A stretch of 64,000 bases of DNA from Sphingobacterium hungaricum (lineage in GTDB: Bacteria; Bacteroidota; Bacteroidia; Sphingobacteriales; Sphingobacteriaceae), in assembly GCF_015210005.1 (NCBI RefSeq), contig NZ_MU158698.1, positions 558,001 to 622,000 on the forward strand, written 5' to 3'. This document shows positions 42,990 through 52,807 of this stretch, one piece after another. The translations under genes and the position numbers were made by a program. The number at the start of each line of letters is the position of its first letter. Within the stretch, counting starts at the first letter, position 1. Under the pieces are notes generated by a model. The model was not told the origin of the DNA, ran no database searches, and saw only the letters and a list, made by a program, of their open reading frames with translations.

Positions 42990-44975
42990 ATGAACTATTT
43001 TTTAAGGATCAATAGCTTATTGATCATCGCCATGCTTGTGTTTCAGCAACATGTGTTCCCAGCTTCAACGCAACCCAATCAAGCCGCTAAGGCTACCCCT
43101 GCTTCAGACAGCGCTGATGACTACGATTATGAGACAGAAAGAATAAAATCATTCAATAGCAACATTCTCGTAGACAAAGAAGGAATATTAACTGTTGAAG
43201 AGCACATCACTGTTTACGGCGAAGGCAACCAAATACAGCGTGGGATTTTTCGTTCATTGCCGTTGTACAGAAACTTGAACGGAAAAGAACAGAAAATAAG
43301 CTATAAAATTCTATCTGTGACACGTGATGGTAAAACGGAAGATTATCACAAGGAAGACGATGGAAATTGGCTTAAAATCTACATCGGGAATAAGGATGTT
43401 ACGCTTGCTCCGGGGAACTATAGCTATGTAATCCGTTATTCTACCAAAAATCAGGTCGGATTTTTTGGAGATTATGATGAGTTATATTGGAACGTGAATG
43501 GAACCGAATGGGATTTCGCCGTTGATTCCATTTCGGCCACTATCCAATTTCCTGCAGGAACTGTTCTTAAGCAAAACAGCTGCTATACTGGCGCGCAGGG
43601 AAGCACGAACGGCGACTGCTCGTCTATTCAACTATCAGACAGCAGCATGCGCTGGGTTGCCAAAGATCTTTCGGCAAGAGAAAACTTAACGGTTGCTCTT
43701 GCTTTCCAAAAAGGAATTTTTCTGCCTCCCCCTCCACCCAGTTTCCTTGAACAATACGGCTTGCTTATTTTTTTCCTCGCGGGAATGGCTGGTTTAATCC
43801 GCTATGCCTATACTTTATGGAGAACTTATGGTGTAGACCCAGAAAAACCCACCGTTTACCCTCAGTTTAATGTGCCAGAAAATCTTTCGCCCGCAGCTCT
43901 GGGCTATATTCATGAAGGGATTTATGAAAATAAATTCTTGACTGCCGCGATCGTTAATCTCGCAATCAAAGGATACCTCGAGATCGGCGAAGTTGAGACC
44001 TCCTCATTTTTTGGGCTATCCAAAAGCAAGGATTTCAAAGTCACAAAATTGAAAAACGAAGATTCATCGTTGCCAAAAGAAGAATACGTGGTCATGCACC
44101 AATTATTTTCGAAGAAAAAATCGGTCCTTTTCGATGGAACTTACGATAAAAGCATAGAGGCTACTGTGGATGGTTTTAGAGCCAACATTAAAACTCAATA
44201 TGATCCTCTGCTAAAGGAAGGAAAAAACACTAAAAAATTATGGAAGCCTGCTTGGATTGTTAGTTTGATCTACGCTATCGGATTAATCATCAGCACGATC
44301 ATTTATCCTAGCCCTGGAAATGCAATCGGCGGCGTATTTTTATATTTTACGCTAGTCGTAATTTTCTTTATTTTTAATGCTTTTATCGGAAATGTAAAGG
44401 GCCAAGGATGCATTACAGCAGTCGTCGTGTTTTTTGCAATGCTGTTTATCGTCCCGTTTGTCATGATGGGATTTTCATCCAATATCGACCTTAATTTTAG
44501 GTATTGCTACCTATTTATAATTGCATCCTTTTTTCTGTTGCTTTATTTTTCATATTTGATCCGTAGGCCATCGGAAGATAAGCTTCATATAAAATCATTG
44601 ATCGAAGGTTTTAAAATGTATATGGGCGCTGCAGAAAACGAACAGCTTAAATTTCATAACCCGCCCGAAATGACACCTGAACAGTTTGAGAAAATGTTGC
44701 CTTATGCTATGGTTTTGGGTGTGGATGATATTTGGGGCAAAAAATTCGAAGCTGCATTATTGGCAATGGCAACTACCTATGTATCGACATGGTATATCGG
44801 CAGTGCAATGAATTTGCACGGATTGAACAGCTCATTAAATTCAGGATTGACCAAGTCAATTAGCTCCGGTTCATCCAAACCTTCGAGTTCCAGCGGAAGC
44901 TCAAGCAGCAGCGGCTCTTCTGGCGGCGGTTCATCCGGCGGTGGTGGCGGTGGTGGCGGAGGCGGTGGCTGGTAG
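42990..44975 (+). CDS. DUF2207 membrane protein with glycine-rich tail
   Basis: The 661-residue product has a signal peptide, a periplasmic DUF2207 domain at about residues 50-250 (RIKSFNSNILVDKEGILTVE, EELYWNVNGTEWDF-like DELYWNVNGTEWDF), a helix (YGLLIFFLAGMAGLIRYAY), a cytoplasmic winged-helix-like segment (YKNKFLTAAIVNLAIKGYLE-like), and a group of three or four helices at 420-540. The last 40 residues are almost only Ser and Gly and end in a Gly11-Trp tail. This architecture and its coupling to lemA match a widespread pair. The low-complexity tail may be a flexible anchor, as in other members. Confidence 0.88.
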   Translation: MNYFLRINSLLIIAMLVFQQHVFPASTQPNQAAKATPASDSADDYDYETERIKSFNSNILVDKEGILTVEEHITVYGEGNQIQRGIFRSLPLYRNLNGKEQKISYKILSVTRDGKTEDYHKEDDGNWLKIYIGNKDVTLAPGNYSYVIRYSTKNQVGFFGDYDELYWNVNGTEWDFAVDSISATIQFPAGTVLKQNSCYTGAQGSTNGDCSSIQLSDSSMRWVAKDLSARENLTVALAFQKGIFLPPPPPSFLEQYGLLIFFLAGMAGLIRYAYTLWRTYGVDPEKPTVYPQFNVPENLSPAALGYIHEGIYENKFLTAAIVNLAIKGYLEIGEVETSSFFGLSKSKDFKVTKLKNEDSSLPKEEYVVMHQLFSKKKSVLFDGTYDKSIEATVDGFRANIKTQYDPLLKEGKNTKKLWKPAWIVSLIYAIGLIISTIIYPSPGNAIGGVFLYFTLVVIFFIFNAFIGNVKGQGCITAVVVFFAMLFIVPFVMMGFSSNIDLNFRYCYLFIIASFFLLLYFSYLIRRPSEDKLHIKSLIEGFKMYMGAAENEQLKFHNPPEMTPEQFEKMLPYAMVLGVDDIWGKKFEAALLAMATTYVSTWYIGSAMNLHGLNSSLNSGLTKSISSGSSKPSSSSGSSSSSGSSGGGSSGGGGGGGGGGGW

Positions 44976-44999
44976 GCGACTTTTTAAATTCAAAAGTAA

Positions 45000-45310
45000 A
45001 AATTCAAAAGTAAAAAACCTTTCCACGGGTTACAAAATGGCTAGTATGCGTAATTGCAGACTAGCCATTTTATTTATTTTAACCACTTAGGGATAAAAGC
45101 GGATTTGCAATCCGCTCTAATGATGGAAGCCACCTTAAAAGGTTCGGGATTATAAATCCCGTTTTATTTAAAAGTTCGACATCTCCCTTTGGAAGATATC
45201 GAACAGCGGGTTTCAAAGTAAAAATTAAAAATTCAAAAGTAAAAAACCCTTCTGGGTTTTATAAAGTGGCTAGTATGCGTAAATGCAGACTGGCAATTTT
45301 TATTTATTTT
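45000..45310. repeat. Duplicated intergenic element with several hairpins
   Basis: Two related copies (45000-45080 and 45228-45310) share AAATTCAAAAGTAAAAAAC..., GGCTAGTATGCGTAA and TGCAGACT. The first holds a 12-bp stem AAAATGGCTAGT/ACTAGCCATTTT (45034-45045, 45060-45071), probably the terminator of the DUF2207 gene. Between them are GCGGATT-TGC-AATCCGC and CGGGATT-ATA-AATCCCG hairpins. AAATTCAAAAGTAAAAA recurs at 63585-63605. Confidence 0.75.
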
Positions 45311-45346
45311 TTTAAATCTATGGAGCTATTGTTCCCCCTTTGGGGG

Positions 45347-47452
45347 TTAGGGGGAATTCGATTCAAATCCGTTATAAAAAGTAAAATTTCGTTCTGCTAA
45401 TTTCACCAACGAATCAGGGACATTCCATTGTTCTCCAAACTTTTCAAAACGTTTGCAATCATCAACGAAATTCTGAATGCCAACTAAATCAATGTGCCCA
45501 AATACGCCACCGGTTTGCGAAGCATATCCCACACCTAATACCGAACCGATATCGCCATCGATGGGTTTTGTGAGAATTCCTTCATCCAAACAGCGAAAGC
45601 TATCCAATGCCATCACATGCAATAAGCGTTTGCTAATTTCCTGATCGGGAAGTTCCGAAACAGTCGAAATAGTTTCATCGTTCCAAATCTCCTTTTTGCC
45701 ATCAGGCAAATAATCATAAAAACCCTTACCTGCCTTTCGTCCATTTCGTTCCTGCGAAAGCATGGCTTTCAGGTAAGCATAGGCTCTCTGTTGGCTATTA
45801 TGCAAATCTGGCAATTGATCGTACACATGCAGCATCAATGCCAATGAAATTTCATCCAAAACTGCCAATGGTCCAACAGCGAATCCCGATTTTTTGGCAA
45901 CTTCTTCTATTTTTCCTGCCGGAATGCCTTCCAAAACCATGGTAATGGCTTCCAGTAAATAGTTAAAAAATATTCTGGAGGTGAAAAATGCGGGTCCATC
46001 ATGCACTACAATCGGCACTTTACCCAACTGCCTTACAACTTTCAACGCTTTGTTTAAGGTTTCATCGCTTGTTTGCTTTCCGACAATCACTTCGACCAAA
46101 GCCATGCGGTCTACCGGCGAAAAGAAATGCAAACCAATAAAGTTTTCTGGATGCTCAGTCGAAACAGCCAAGTCGGCAATCGGAAGCGAAGTTGTATTGG
46201 ATGCAAAAAATCCATTTTTGCTAATAAATAGCAACGATTCTTTGGTGACTGTAGCCTTTAAATCCCTGTCTTCGAATACCGCTTCGATAATCAAGTCAGA
46301 TTCGTTCAAGTCATTGACATCTTCAGTCGGATGTATATGCGAAAGCAAAGTATCGCGGCTGATTTCAGAAATCTTATGTTGCTGTACTAACTTGCTTGTG
46401 ATTTTTTCAGAATAATTTTTCCCATTGTTCGCTTGCTCTATTGTTACATCTTTTAAAACCACATCGACTCCCGATCGCGCTGCCTCGTAAGCAATGCCCG
46501 AGCCCATCATCCCGGCACCTAAAATTCCCAAACGTTTTAGCTCAAAGTCAATTTCAGTGGATGCTATCGATGCCTGGCGAATGCCGTAATAGTGCGTACG
46601 GACGATATTGAGCGTTTCAGGCTTACTCAAGACTTCTAGATCTTGCTGTGCTTCTTCTTGCAAATAGTATTTAAAATTTAATTCTAATGCCCGTCTTAAC
46701 AAATGAATGGCTATTTGATTTCCAGGAATTAAGGGATTCGCTCTTTTTTGATAAGTGGAAATCGCGGATAGAATAGACTCCTTACCCGAAATGCCTATCG
46801 CTTTATTTTTAGTAGGTGCTGGATGATGTTCTATCCAACTTTGCGCTTCTTTTAGTGCCGTTTCTTCGTCATCCACAACCTGATTTAAAAGTCCGATGGA
46901 TAAGCTTTCATTTTGGGAATAGCTATTTCCTTGAGTCAAAAAAGGAACTACAAATTCAGCGGAAAGCTGATGCATAGCATTAAAAATTGCTACGAAACCA
47001 GGATAAATTCCATATTTTATTTCTTGGAACCCAAGGGTTGCTCGGTCATTTACGACGGCAATCCGATAATCTGCCCAAAGCATCCACGATAACAAAGTCC
47101 CTTTACAGCTGGAATTTATAAGTGCAACTATAGGTTTTGGACGATTCTTTAATGCATAAAAATTCTGATGTAAATAATTGATTCTGTTTTGAAATTCTTC
47201 CCTATCCTTTGAAAGCTCAAAATAGTTAATGTAGTCCTCCAAAAAATCTGGGTTCGGGTCTTCGATTTTATAAACTATGCCTTTTACTTCGGGTAATTCC
47301 AATGTCTCAAAAGCCAGTAAAACGAACTCTTCCAAAAATTCAAATTGAAAAGTAGAAGAATCAGTTTTATGATGAAGCAAAGTAAGGATTGCAATTCCTG
47401 CAGGATTTATCGATAAATTAAAATTTGGGTAGTTTGTTTCTGATGTCATCAT
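45347..47452 (-). CDS. Enoyl-CoA hydratase/3-hydroxyacyl-CoA dehydrogenase fusion (FadB/FadJ-like)
   Basis: The 701-residue protein has an N-terminal crotonase domain (about 1-220), a Rossmann 3-hydroxyacyl-CoA dehydrogenase domain starting LGILGAGMMGSGIAYEAARS at about 308, with IGLHFFSPVDRMALVEVIVG, and C-terminal helical domains (GFAVGPLAVLDEISLALML). The dehydrogenase active-site His is in HFFSP. In the crotonase domain, the residue matching the first catalytic Glu of FadB is Ser in SWMLWADYR, while the second Glu survives in LGFQEIKYGIYPGF; the Gly-rich oxyanion region is also altered. Hydratase activity is therefore doubtful. The acyl-CoA dehydrogenase gene precedes it by 13 bases. Confidence 0.87.
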   Translation of the reverse strand: MMTSETNYPNFNLSINPAGIAILTLLHHKTDSSTFQFEFLEEFVLLAFETLELPEVKGIVYKIEDPNPDFLEDYINYFELSKDREEFQNRINYLHQNFYALKNRPKPIVALINSSCKGTLLSWMLWADYRIAVVNDRATLGFQEIKYGIYPGFVAIFNAMHQLSAEFVVPFLTQGNSYSQNESLSIGLLNQVVDDEETALKEAQSWIEHHPAPTKNKAIGISGKESILSAISTYQKRANPLIPGNQIAIHLLRRALELNFKYYLQEEAQQDLEVLSKPETLNIVRTHYYGIRQASIASTEIDFELKRLGILGAGMMGSGIAYEAARSGVDVVLKDVTIEQANNGKNYSEKITSKLVQQHKISEISRDTLLSHIHPTEDVNDLNESDLIIEAVFEDRDLKATVTKESLLFISKNGFFASNTTSLPIADLAVSTEHPENFIGLHFFSPVDRMALVEVIVGKQTSDETLNKALKVVRQLGKVPIVVHDGPAFFTSRIFFNYLLEAITMVLEGIPAGKIEEVAKKSGFAVGPLAVLDEISLALMLHVYDQLPDLHNSQQRAYAYLKAMLSQERNGRKAGKGFYDYLPDGKKEIWNDETISTVSELPDQEISKRLLHVMALDSFRCLDEGILTKPIDGDIGSVLGVGYASQTGGVFGHIDLVGIQNFVDDCKRFEKFGEQWNVPDSLVKLAERNFTFYNGFESNSP

Positions 47453-47465
47453 TCCTCAGCTATAA

Positions 47466-48656
47466 TTAATGAACTTCTTTGTCGAAAGGTTTAACGACAG
47501 ATTGATAATTCACTTTCTCAATCGACATTTTGGCAATAATTTCTAACATGATTTCTGAAGTTCCGCCAATAATATTTCCCACACGCACATCGCGATACAT
47601 ACGCGCAATCTTATAATCTTCTGTAAATGCGTATCCACCGAAGAACTGGAAACATTTGTCAACTACATCAATCGCCAATTCGCTCGCTTGCAGTTTCGCA
47701 ATGGAACATTCTTTCACCGCATAAGCTCCTTGTTGCTGCAAATCACAGCAATGGTAAACAAATGCTTTTACGGTTTCCATGTCAGCAACCATTTGTGCGA
47801 CGCGATGGCGCAAGACTTGAAATTCCTGTAATTTTTTACCAAATGCCTCTCGATACGCCATGTACTCAAGCGCATATTGCAAAGCCGCATCGGCCGTCCC
47901 CAAACTATTTAAAGCCGCAGTCAAACGTTCCAGCTGCAAACCGCCCATCAAATATTTAAAGCCGCTGCCTTCCTCGCCAATCAAATGCGAAACAGGAACT
48001 TTAACGTTATCAAAACCCAACTCTGCGGTATCCGAAGCCTTCCAGCCCATCTTTTCAATCTTTGTTGCAGAAACTCCAGTCGCATTGCGATCGATCAATA
48101 GTAAACTAATGCCCTTGTTTTTCTTGCTTGGATCCGTTTTTACTGCCGTAATGAAAACATCGCCATAATATCCATTCGTAATAAATGTTTTCGAACCATT
48201 GACAATATAGTGGTCACCTTCAAGAACAGCTGTTGTCTTGATCTGCTGTACATCCGACCCTGCACCAGGTTCTGTTATTGCAACAGCGCTTACTAAATCA
48301 CCGGAAATCACAGCGGTCAAATACTTTTGCTTCAATTCCTCGGAAGCATATTTTAAAAGATAAGGCGCCGACATATATTGAATCACCAAAGCGGCAATCG
48401 TAAAACCTCCCGAATAACAATGTGACAGTTCTTCGCAGAAAATCATCGAATAATAGAAATCCAAATCCAAACCTCCATATTCCTCAGGAAAATTTAAGCC
48501 CATAAAACCCATATCCCCCATTTTTTTCCAAATGGATTTATCGATTTCGCCCTCTTTTTCCCATTTATCAATATGAGGAAGGATTTCTTTTTTTATAAAT
48601 GCCTGAAGGGTTTCGCGAAAAACTTGATGTTCTGGAGTTAATTGTTGTGAATACAT
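47466..48656 (-). CDS. Acyl-CoA dehydrogenase
   Basis: A 396-residue flavoprotein that introduces the trans-2 double bond in acyl-CoA. Typical blocks are EGEIDKSIWKKMGDMGFMGL, FPEEYGGLDLDFYY, VSAVAITEPGAGSDVQQIKT, FITNGYYGDVFI and RMYRDVRVGNIIGGTSEIML. The catalytic Glu of this family is expected in the last block (GGTSEIMLE). The C-terminal helical domain is complete. It is cotranscribed with the FadB-like gene (13-base gap), giving a small beta-oxidation operon without a thiolase in the window. Confidence 0.94.
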   Translation of the reverse strand: MYSQQLTPEHQVFRETLQAFIKKEILPHIDKWEKEGEIDKSIWKKMGDMGFMGLNFPEEYGGLDLDFYYSMIFCEELSHCYSGGFTIAALVIQYMSAPYLLKYASEELKQKYLTAVISGDLVSAVAITEPGAGSDVQQIKTTAVLEGDHYIVNGSKTFITNGYYGDVFITAVKTDPSKKNKGISLLLIDRNATGVSATKIEKMGWKASDTAELGFDNVKVPVSHLIGEEGSGFKYLMGGLQLERLTAALNSLGTADAALQYALEYMAYREAFGKKLQEFQVLRHRVAQMVADMETVKAFVYHCCDLQQQGAYAVKECSIAKLQASELAIDVVDKCFQFFGGYAFTEDYKIARMYRDVRVGNIIGGTSEIMLEIIAKMSIEKVNYQSVVKPFDKEVH

Positions 48657-48970
48657 AATTAGTTTATCAAATTCTGTTTATAAAACGGGCTCACAATAGG
48701 TTTATCGGCACTACAATTTTAATCAATTAGAAAAAATTAATCTACCAATCCATTATGAACAGCCGTTGCGAATTTAATAAAATATACGATTTATTGCGCC
48801 TGTTTTTGCAAATTTAATATCGTGTTAATGGATGATTAAATTCAAATGAGTAATGCGAATTAGATGCGAGGTGAATAAATAGACTTTGGAGAAGTACCGT
48901 ACTGTAAACATAGTACTCCTAGAGAATTGACAATCCAAGTAGATTCATAAAACTGTGATTTAATAGTACC
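48657..48970. other. Intergenic region with repeated AGTAC motifs
   Basis: No gene is seen. AGTACCGTACT (48893-48903) is palindromic, and AGTACT (48912-48917) and AGTACC (48965-48970, and 48979-48984 in the end of the next gene) recur nearby. Their role is unknown. Confidence 0.35.
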
Positions 48971-49342
48971 TTAACTAAAGTACCGATAATTCCTGTCCAA
49001 ACGGAACAGGTAGCCATTATTATCATATATAGCAAATTCCCTCAATCCATATTCAAAATCTTCAATCGGATAGCAGATGCTTGCTTTATCTTTTATCGAT
49101 TCCCAAATTTCCATGACGTTCAGTGTTTGAAAATAAAAGGAGCCTGTGAAATTTGACTGGGTAAAAGGCACATGATCATTCGGCAGAGAAAGCATCAATT
49201 CAATATCACCGAAACGAACGAAAGCAATCGTTGAATCAACATCAAGTGAACTAGAACTGAAATTTAAAATTTCGACATAAAAGTCAACTGATTTTTTTAG
49301 ATCATTTGTATACAGAACGGGAGTTAGTTTTGTTAGCTTCAT
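48971..49342 (-). CDS. VOC (glyoxalase/bleomycin-resistance) family protein
   Basis: The 123-residue protein has the two beta-alpha-beta-beta-beta modules of the vicinal-oxygen-chelate fold: LTPVLYTNDLKKSVDFYVEI and LNVMEIWESIKDKASICYPI, ending REFAIYDNNGYLFRLDRNYR. Family members bind metal and act as dioxygenases, isomerases or drug-binding proteins. Typical metal ligands (Glu/His) are only partly visible, with one candidate in the last strand. It is separated by the rplT terminator from the ribosomal genes. Confidence 0.8.
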   Translation of the reverse strand: MKLTKLTPVLYTNDLKKSVDFYVEILNFSSSSLDVDSTIAFVRFGDIELMLSLPNDHVPFTQSNFTGSFYFQTLNVMEIWESIKDKASICYPIEDFEYGLREFAIYDNNGYLFRLDRNYRYFS

Positions 49343-49408
49343 GGTGAATCATTTCTTAGCGTAAATATGTTTAATAAAAATTTGAAAAGAAAAATATACA
49401 TGCAAAAA

Positions 49409-49430
49409 AAAGAAGCCTCTCGGCTTCTTT
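49409..49430 (-). terminator. rplT terminator
   Basis: AAAGAAGCC-TCTC-GGCTTCTTT forms a 9-bp stem; on the minus strand it is followed by a T8 run. Confidence 0.88.
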
Positions 49431-49467
49431 CTAAAAAATATCTAACAAATTAATGCGGTGAAAAACT

Positions 49468-49812
49468 CTATTTTACTGCGTCAACTACTGCTTTGAAAGC
49501 TTCTGGATGATTCATTGCTAAATCAGCTAAAACTTTACGGTTAAGACCGATTTGTTTTGCGTTCAATTTCCCGATTAATTGAGAATATGAAATTCCATAT
49601 TGACGAGCACCAGCGTTGATACGTTGGATCCATAGCGCTCTAAACTCGCGTTTTTTGGTTTTACGGTCGCGGTATGCGTACTGTAAACCTTTTTCTACTG
49701 TGTTTTTAGCAATAGTATAAACTTTGCTTCTTGATCCATAATAGCCTTTAGCTAATTTAAGGATTTTTTTACGTCTTCTTCTCGAAGCTACTGCGTTAAC
49801 CGAACGTGGCAT
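49468..49812 (-). CDS. rplT: Ribosomal protein L20
   Basis: The 114-residue, very basic protein starts [20 protein letters not shown] and contains [20 protein letters not shown] and [20 protein letters not shown], all L20 hallmarks. It assembles early onto 23S rRNA and in other bacteria represses its own operon. It is the last gene of thrS-infC-rpmI-rplT, a conserved order. Confidence 0.98.
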   Translation of the reverse strand: MPRSVNAVASRRRRKKILKLAKGYYGSRSKVYTIAKNTVEKGLQYAYRDRKTKKREFRALWIQRINAGARQYGISYSQLIGKLNAKQIGLNRKVLADLAMNHPEAFKAVVDAVK

Positions 49813-49913
49813 AATTTTAAAAATTTAATTTGGTACAAGGCGCTACGTTTTTCAGTGAGCTTACTACCTGATACCCGGTTAAAAAAATATTGTGAATTAC
49901 TAATTAAAAAAAC

Positions 49914-50114
49914 TTATTTACCGATTGCAAGCATGCGTTTAACATTACCTGAATCTGCATCAGAAACATAACTAGTTGTTGTTAAGTTACGTTTTTGTTT
50001 TGTAGTTTTTTTAGTCAAGATGTGGCTTTTGTAAGCGTTTTTTCTTGCGATTTTACCTGTTCCAGTCAACTTGAAACGTTTCTTTGCGCTGGAATTGGTT
50101 TTAACTTTTGGCAT
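49914..50114 (-). CDS. rpmI: Ribosomal protein L35
   Basis: The 66-residue product ([20 protein letters not shown], then [14 protein letters not shown]) is typical L35, basic throughout. It lies between infC (34-base gap) and rplT (101-base gap) on the minus strand. Confidence 0.98.
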   Translation of the reverse strand: MPKVKTNSSAKKRFKLTGTGKIARKNAYKSHILTKKTTKQKRNLTTTSYVSDADSGNVKRMLAIGK

Positions 50115-50148
50115 AATACTTTATTTTATATCAATTTGTTAGAAATTT

Positions 50149-50712
50149 TTATTTTTTTGTTGTCGCCTTTGGCGCAATGGTTAAGAACATACGCTTACCT
50201 TCTAATTTAGGAAGCAATTCTACTTTACCGTAATCTTCTAAAGCTTGTGCGAAACGCAACAATAAGATTTCTCCCTGCTCTTTGAAGACAATTGCTCTAC
50301 CTTTGAAATGCACATATGCACGTACTTTCTCGCCAGATTCCAAAAAGCGCATGGCATGCTTTAATTTAAAATCAAAATCATGCTCACTTGTATTCGGTCC
50401 GAAACGGATTTCTTTAATGACCGTCTGCTTAGCATTTGCTTTGATTTCCTTTTGCTTCTTCTTTTGCTCGTAAACGAATTTACTGTAATCAATTATTTTA
50501 CAAACAGGAGGTACTGCATTTGGCGAAATCTCCACTAAATCAAGCTCTAACTCATCAGCCATCTCCAACGCCTTGCGTGTCGGAAATACTCCTTGTTCTA
50601 CATTATCTCCCACCAGTCGCACTTCAGGCACTCTGATATGTTCGTTAATGCGGTGATCCGGTTCTTTCTTTCTCATTGGTGGTCTTGGACCACTCGATCT
50701 TTTTAATGCCAA
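50149..50712 (-). CDS. infC: Translation initiation factor IF-3
   Basis: A 187-residue IF-3 that prevents premature subunit joining and checks the start codon. The N-domain starts in [20 protein letters not shown], and the C-domain carries [20 protein letters not shown] and [15 protein letters not shown]. The start is TTG (50710-50712), ten bases after the thrS stop; no ATG is in frame near it. Rare infC start codons are known to allow autoregulation by IF-3 in other bacteria, although UUG is a milder case than the AUU of E. coli. Confidence 0.97.
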   Translation of the reverse strand: MALKRSSGPRPPMRKKEPDHRINEHIRVPEVRLVGDNVEQGVFPTRKALEMADELELDLVEISPNAVPPVCKIIDYSKFVYEQKKKQKEIKANAKQTVIKEIRFGPNTSEHDFDFKLKHAMRFLESGEKVRAYVHFKGRAIVFKEQGEILLLRFAQALEDYGKVELLPKLEGKRMFLTIAPKATTKK

Positions 50713-50722
50713 ATGTTTAAAA

Positions 50723-52648
50723 TTAAACTGTTATTTCTTTAATTAATACTTCTTTAAATTCTACTTCGCTCATCGACCCTAAATCGACGGAGCCATGTTT
50801 GCGTACAGAAATTGTGCCATTTTCTAGCTCTTTCTCCCCTACAATCAACATGTAAGGCAGTTTTTTAATTTCTGCGTCGCGGATTTTACGACCAACCTTC
50901 TCGTCACGCAAGTCAATCAGACCGCGAATATCGGAATTATTTAGCGATTCTAAAAGTTTTTGCGCATATTCTTCATATTTTTCTGAAACTGGCAAAATGA
51001 TAAATTGCTCAGGCGCAAGCCATAACGGGAACTGACCCGCACAATGTTCAATCAAAACAGCGATAAAGCGTTCCAAGGAACCGAATGGTGCTCGGTGGAT
51101 CATTACCGGGCGATGTTTTGCATTGTCGCTTCCAGTATATTCCAGCTCGAAACGTTCCGGCAGGTTGTAATCGACCTGAATAGTTCCCAATTGCCATTTT
51201 CTACCCAAAGCATCTTTAACCATAAAATCCAACTTTGGACCATAGAAAGCGGCTTCTCCGTATTCAACTACAGTTGGCAAACCTTTTTCATTTGCTGCCT
51301 CAATGATTGAAGCTTCTGCCAATGCCCAGTTCTCATCCGAACCAATGTATTTAGTTCTATTTTCTGGATCGCGAAGTGATATCTGTGCTGTAAAGTCTTC
51401 GAAACCTAAAGCCCCAAAAACATAGAGCACCAAGTCTATGACTTTCTTAAATTCTTCCTTCACTTGATCAGGGCGACAGAATAAATGTGCATCATCTTGT
51501 GTAAACCCTCGAACACGAGTCAATCCATGCAATTCACCGGATTGCTCATAGCGATATACTGTTCCGAATTCGGCGAAACGAACAGGCAAATCTTTATACG
51601 AGCGAGGTTTAGTTTTATAAATCTCACAGTGATGAGGACAGTTCATCGGTTTCAAGAAAAACTCTTCACCTTCTACCGGAGTTTTAATCGGCTGAAATGA
51701 ATCTGCTCCATATTTATCGTAATGACCAGAAGTTACATACAATTGTTTGTGTCCAATATGTGGTGTAACAACAGGTTCATAACCTGCTTTTAATTGTGCT
51801 TTTTGCAAGAAATCCATCAATTTCTGACGCAAGGCAGCACCTTTGGGCAACCATAACGGCAATCCCGCTCCTACTTTTTCAGAAAAAGCAAACAGCTCCA
51901 ATTCCTTGCCTAATTTACGGTGATCTCTTTTCTTAGCCTCTTCAATAAACTTCAGGTATTCTGTTAATTCAGATGCCTTTGGAAATGTCACCCCATAAAT
52001 ACGAGTCAACTGTTTACGAGTTTCATCGCCTCTCCAATATGCTCCCGCAACATTGGTTAATTTAATGGCTTTGATAAATCCAGTATTCGGGATATGCGGA
52101 CCACGGCACAAGTCAGTAAAATTGCCCTGACTGTAGAACGTAATGCTTCCATCCTGCAAATCTTTGATCAGGTCTAATTTGTATTCGTCGCCTTTTTCTT
52201 CGAAATAAGCAACTGCTTCGGATTTGGAAACTGCGCGGCGTTCGAAAACTTCCTTTTGCTTTGCCAATTCCAACATCTTGTCTTCAATCTGCTTGAAATC
52301 ATCCGAAGAAAATTCGCGGTCGCCAAAATCTACATCGTAATAAAATCCGGTTTCGATATTTGGGCCTATTCCGAATTTAATTCCTGGATACAAAGCTTCT
52401 AAGGCTTCGGCCAAAAGGTGAGCAGATGAATGCCAAAAGGTAGATTTACCTTTGTCATCATTCCATGTCAACAATTTTACTGCGGAATCATTTTCGATTG
52501 GACGGGAAGAATCCCAGACTTCTCCATTAACTTCTGCGGCTAATACATTTCTTGCTAGACCTTCAGAAATTGACAAGGCTACTTGAGCCGCTGATGTTCC
52601 TTTTTCATATTCTCTGACGGAACCATCAGGTAATGTAATTTTAATCAT
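50723..52648 (-). CDS. thrS: Threonyl-tRNA synthetase
   Basis: The 641-residue class II synthetase starts at ATG 52648 ([20 protein letters not shown]); two codons upstream a TTG is possible but less likely. Order: TGS domain (1-60), editing domain ([18 protein letters not shown]) and catalytic core with [47 protein letters not shown] and [13 protein letters not shown], then the anticodon-binding domain ([20 protein letters not shown]). Zinc ligands Cys and His in MNCPHH are present. It begins the thrS-infC-rpmI-rplT operon. Confidence 0.97.
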   Translation of the reverse strand: MIKITLPDGSVREYEKGTSAAQVALSISEGLARNVLAAEVNGEVWDSSRPIENDSAVKLLTWNDDKGKSTFWHSSAHLLAEALEALYPGIKFGIGPNIETGFYYDVDFGDREFSSDDFKQIEDKMLELAKQKEVFERRAVSKSEAVAYFEEKGDEYKLDLIKDLQDGSITFYSQGNFTDLCRGPHIPNTGFIKAIKLTNVAGAYWRGDETRKQLTRIYGVTFPKASELTEYLKFIEEAKKRDHRKLGKELELFAFSEKVGAGLPLWLPKGAALRQKLMDFLQKAQLKAGYEPVVTPHIGHKQLYVTSGHYDKYGADSFQPIKTPVEGEEFFLKPMNCPHHCEIYKTKPRSYKDLPVRFAEFGTVYRYEQSGELHGLTRVRGFTQDDAHLFCRPDQVKEEFKKVIDLVLYVFGALGFEDFTAQISLRDPENRTKYIGSDENWALAEASIIEAANEKGLPTVVEYGEAAFYGPKLDFMVKDALGRKWQLGTIQVDYNLPERFELEYTGSDNAKHRPVMIHRAPFGSLERFIAVLIEHCAGQFPLWLAPEQFIILPVSEKYEEYAQKLLESLNNSDIRGLIDLRDEKVGRKIRDAEIKKLPYMLIVGEKELENGTISVRKHGSVDLGSMSEVEFKEVLIKEITV

Positions 52649-52807
52649 GTACAACTATGACTTTAAAGTTTTAAATAAAATTAAGGGACAAATCTCCAAC
52701 GTGAACGAATACGTTGCATATTCGATAAGCCCAATAAATACCGATGCAAAGGTAACAAAAATTAAATAATTCAGAATGGCAAATACCAGCCTTTGTCCGA
52801 AATTAAT

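Noticed and set aside
48893..48984. AGTAC motif cluster as an operator
   Set aside because: Motif is short, spacing is irregular and no regulator is adjacent; kept only as a note on the region.
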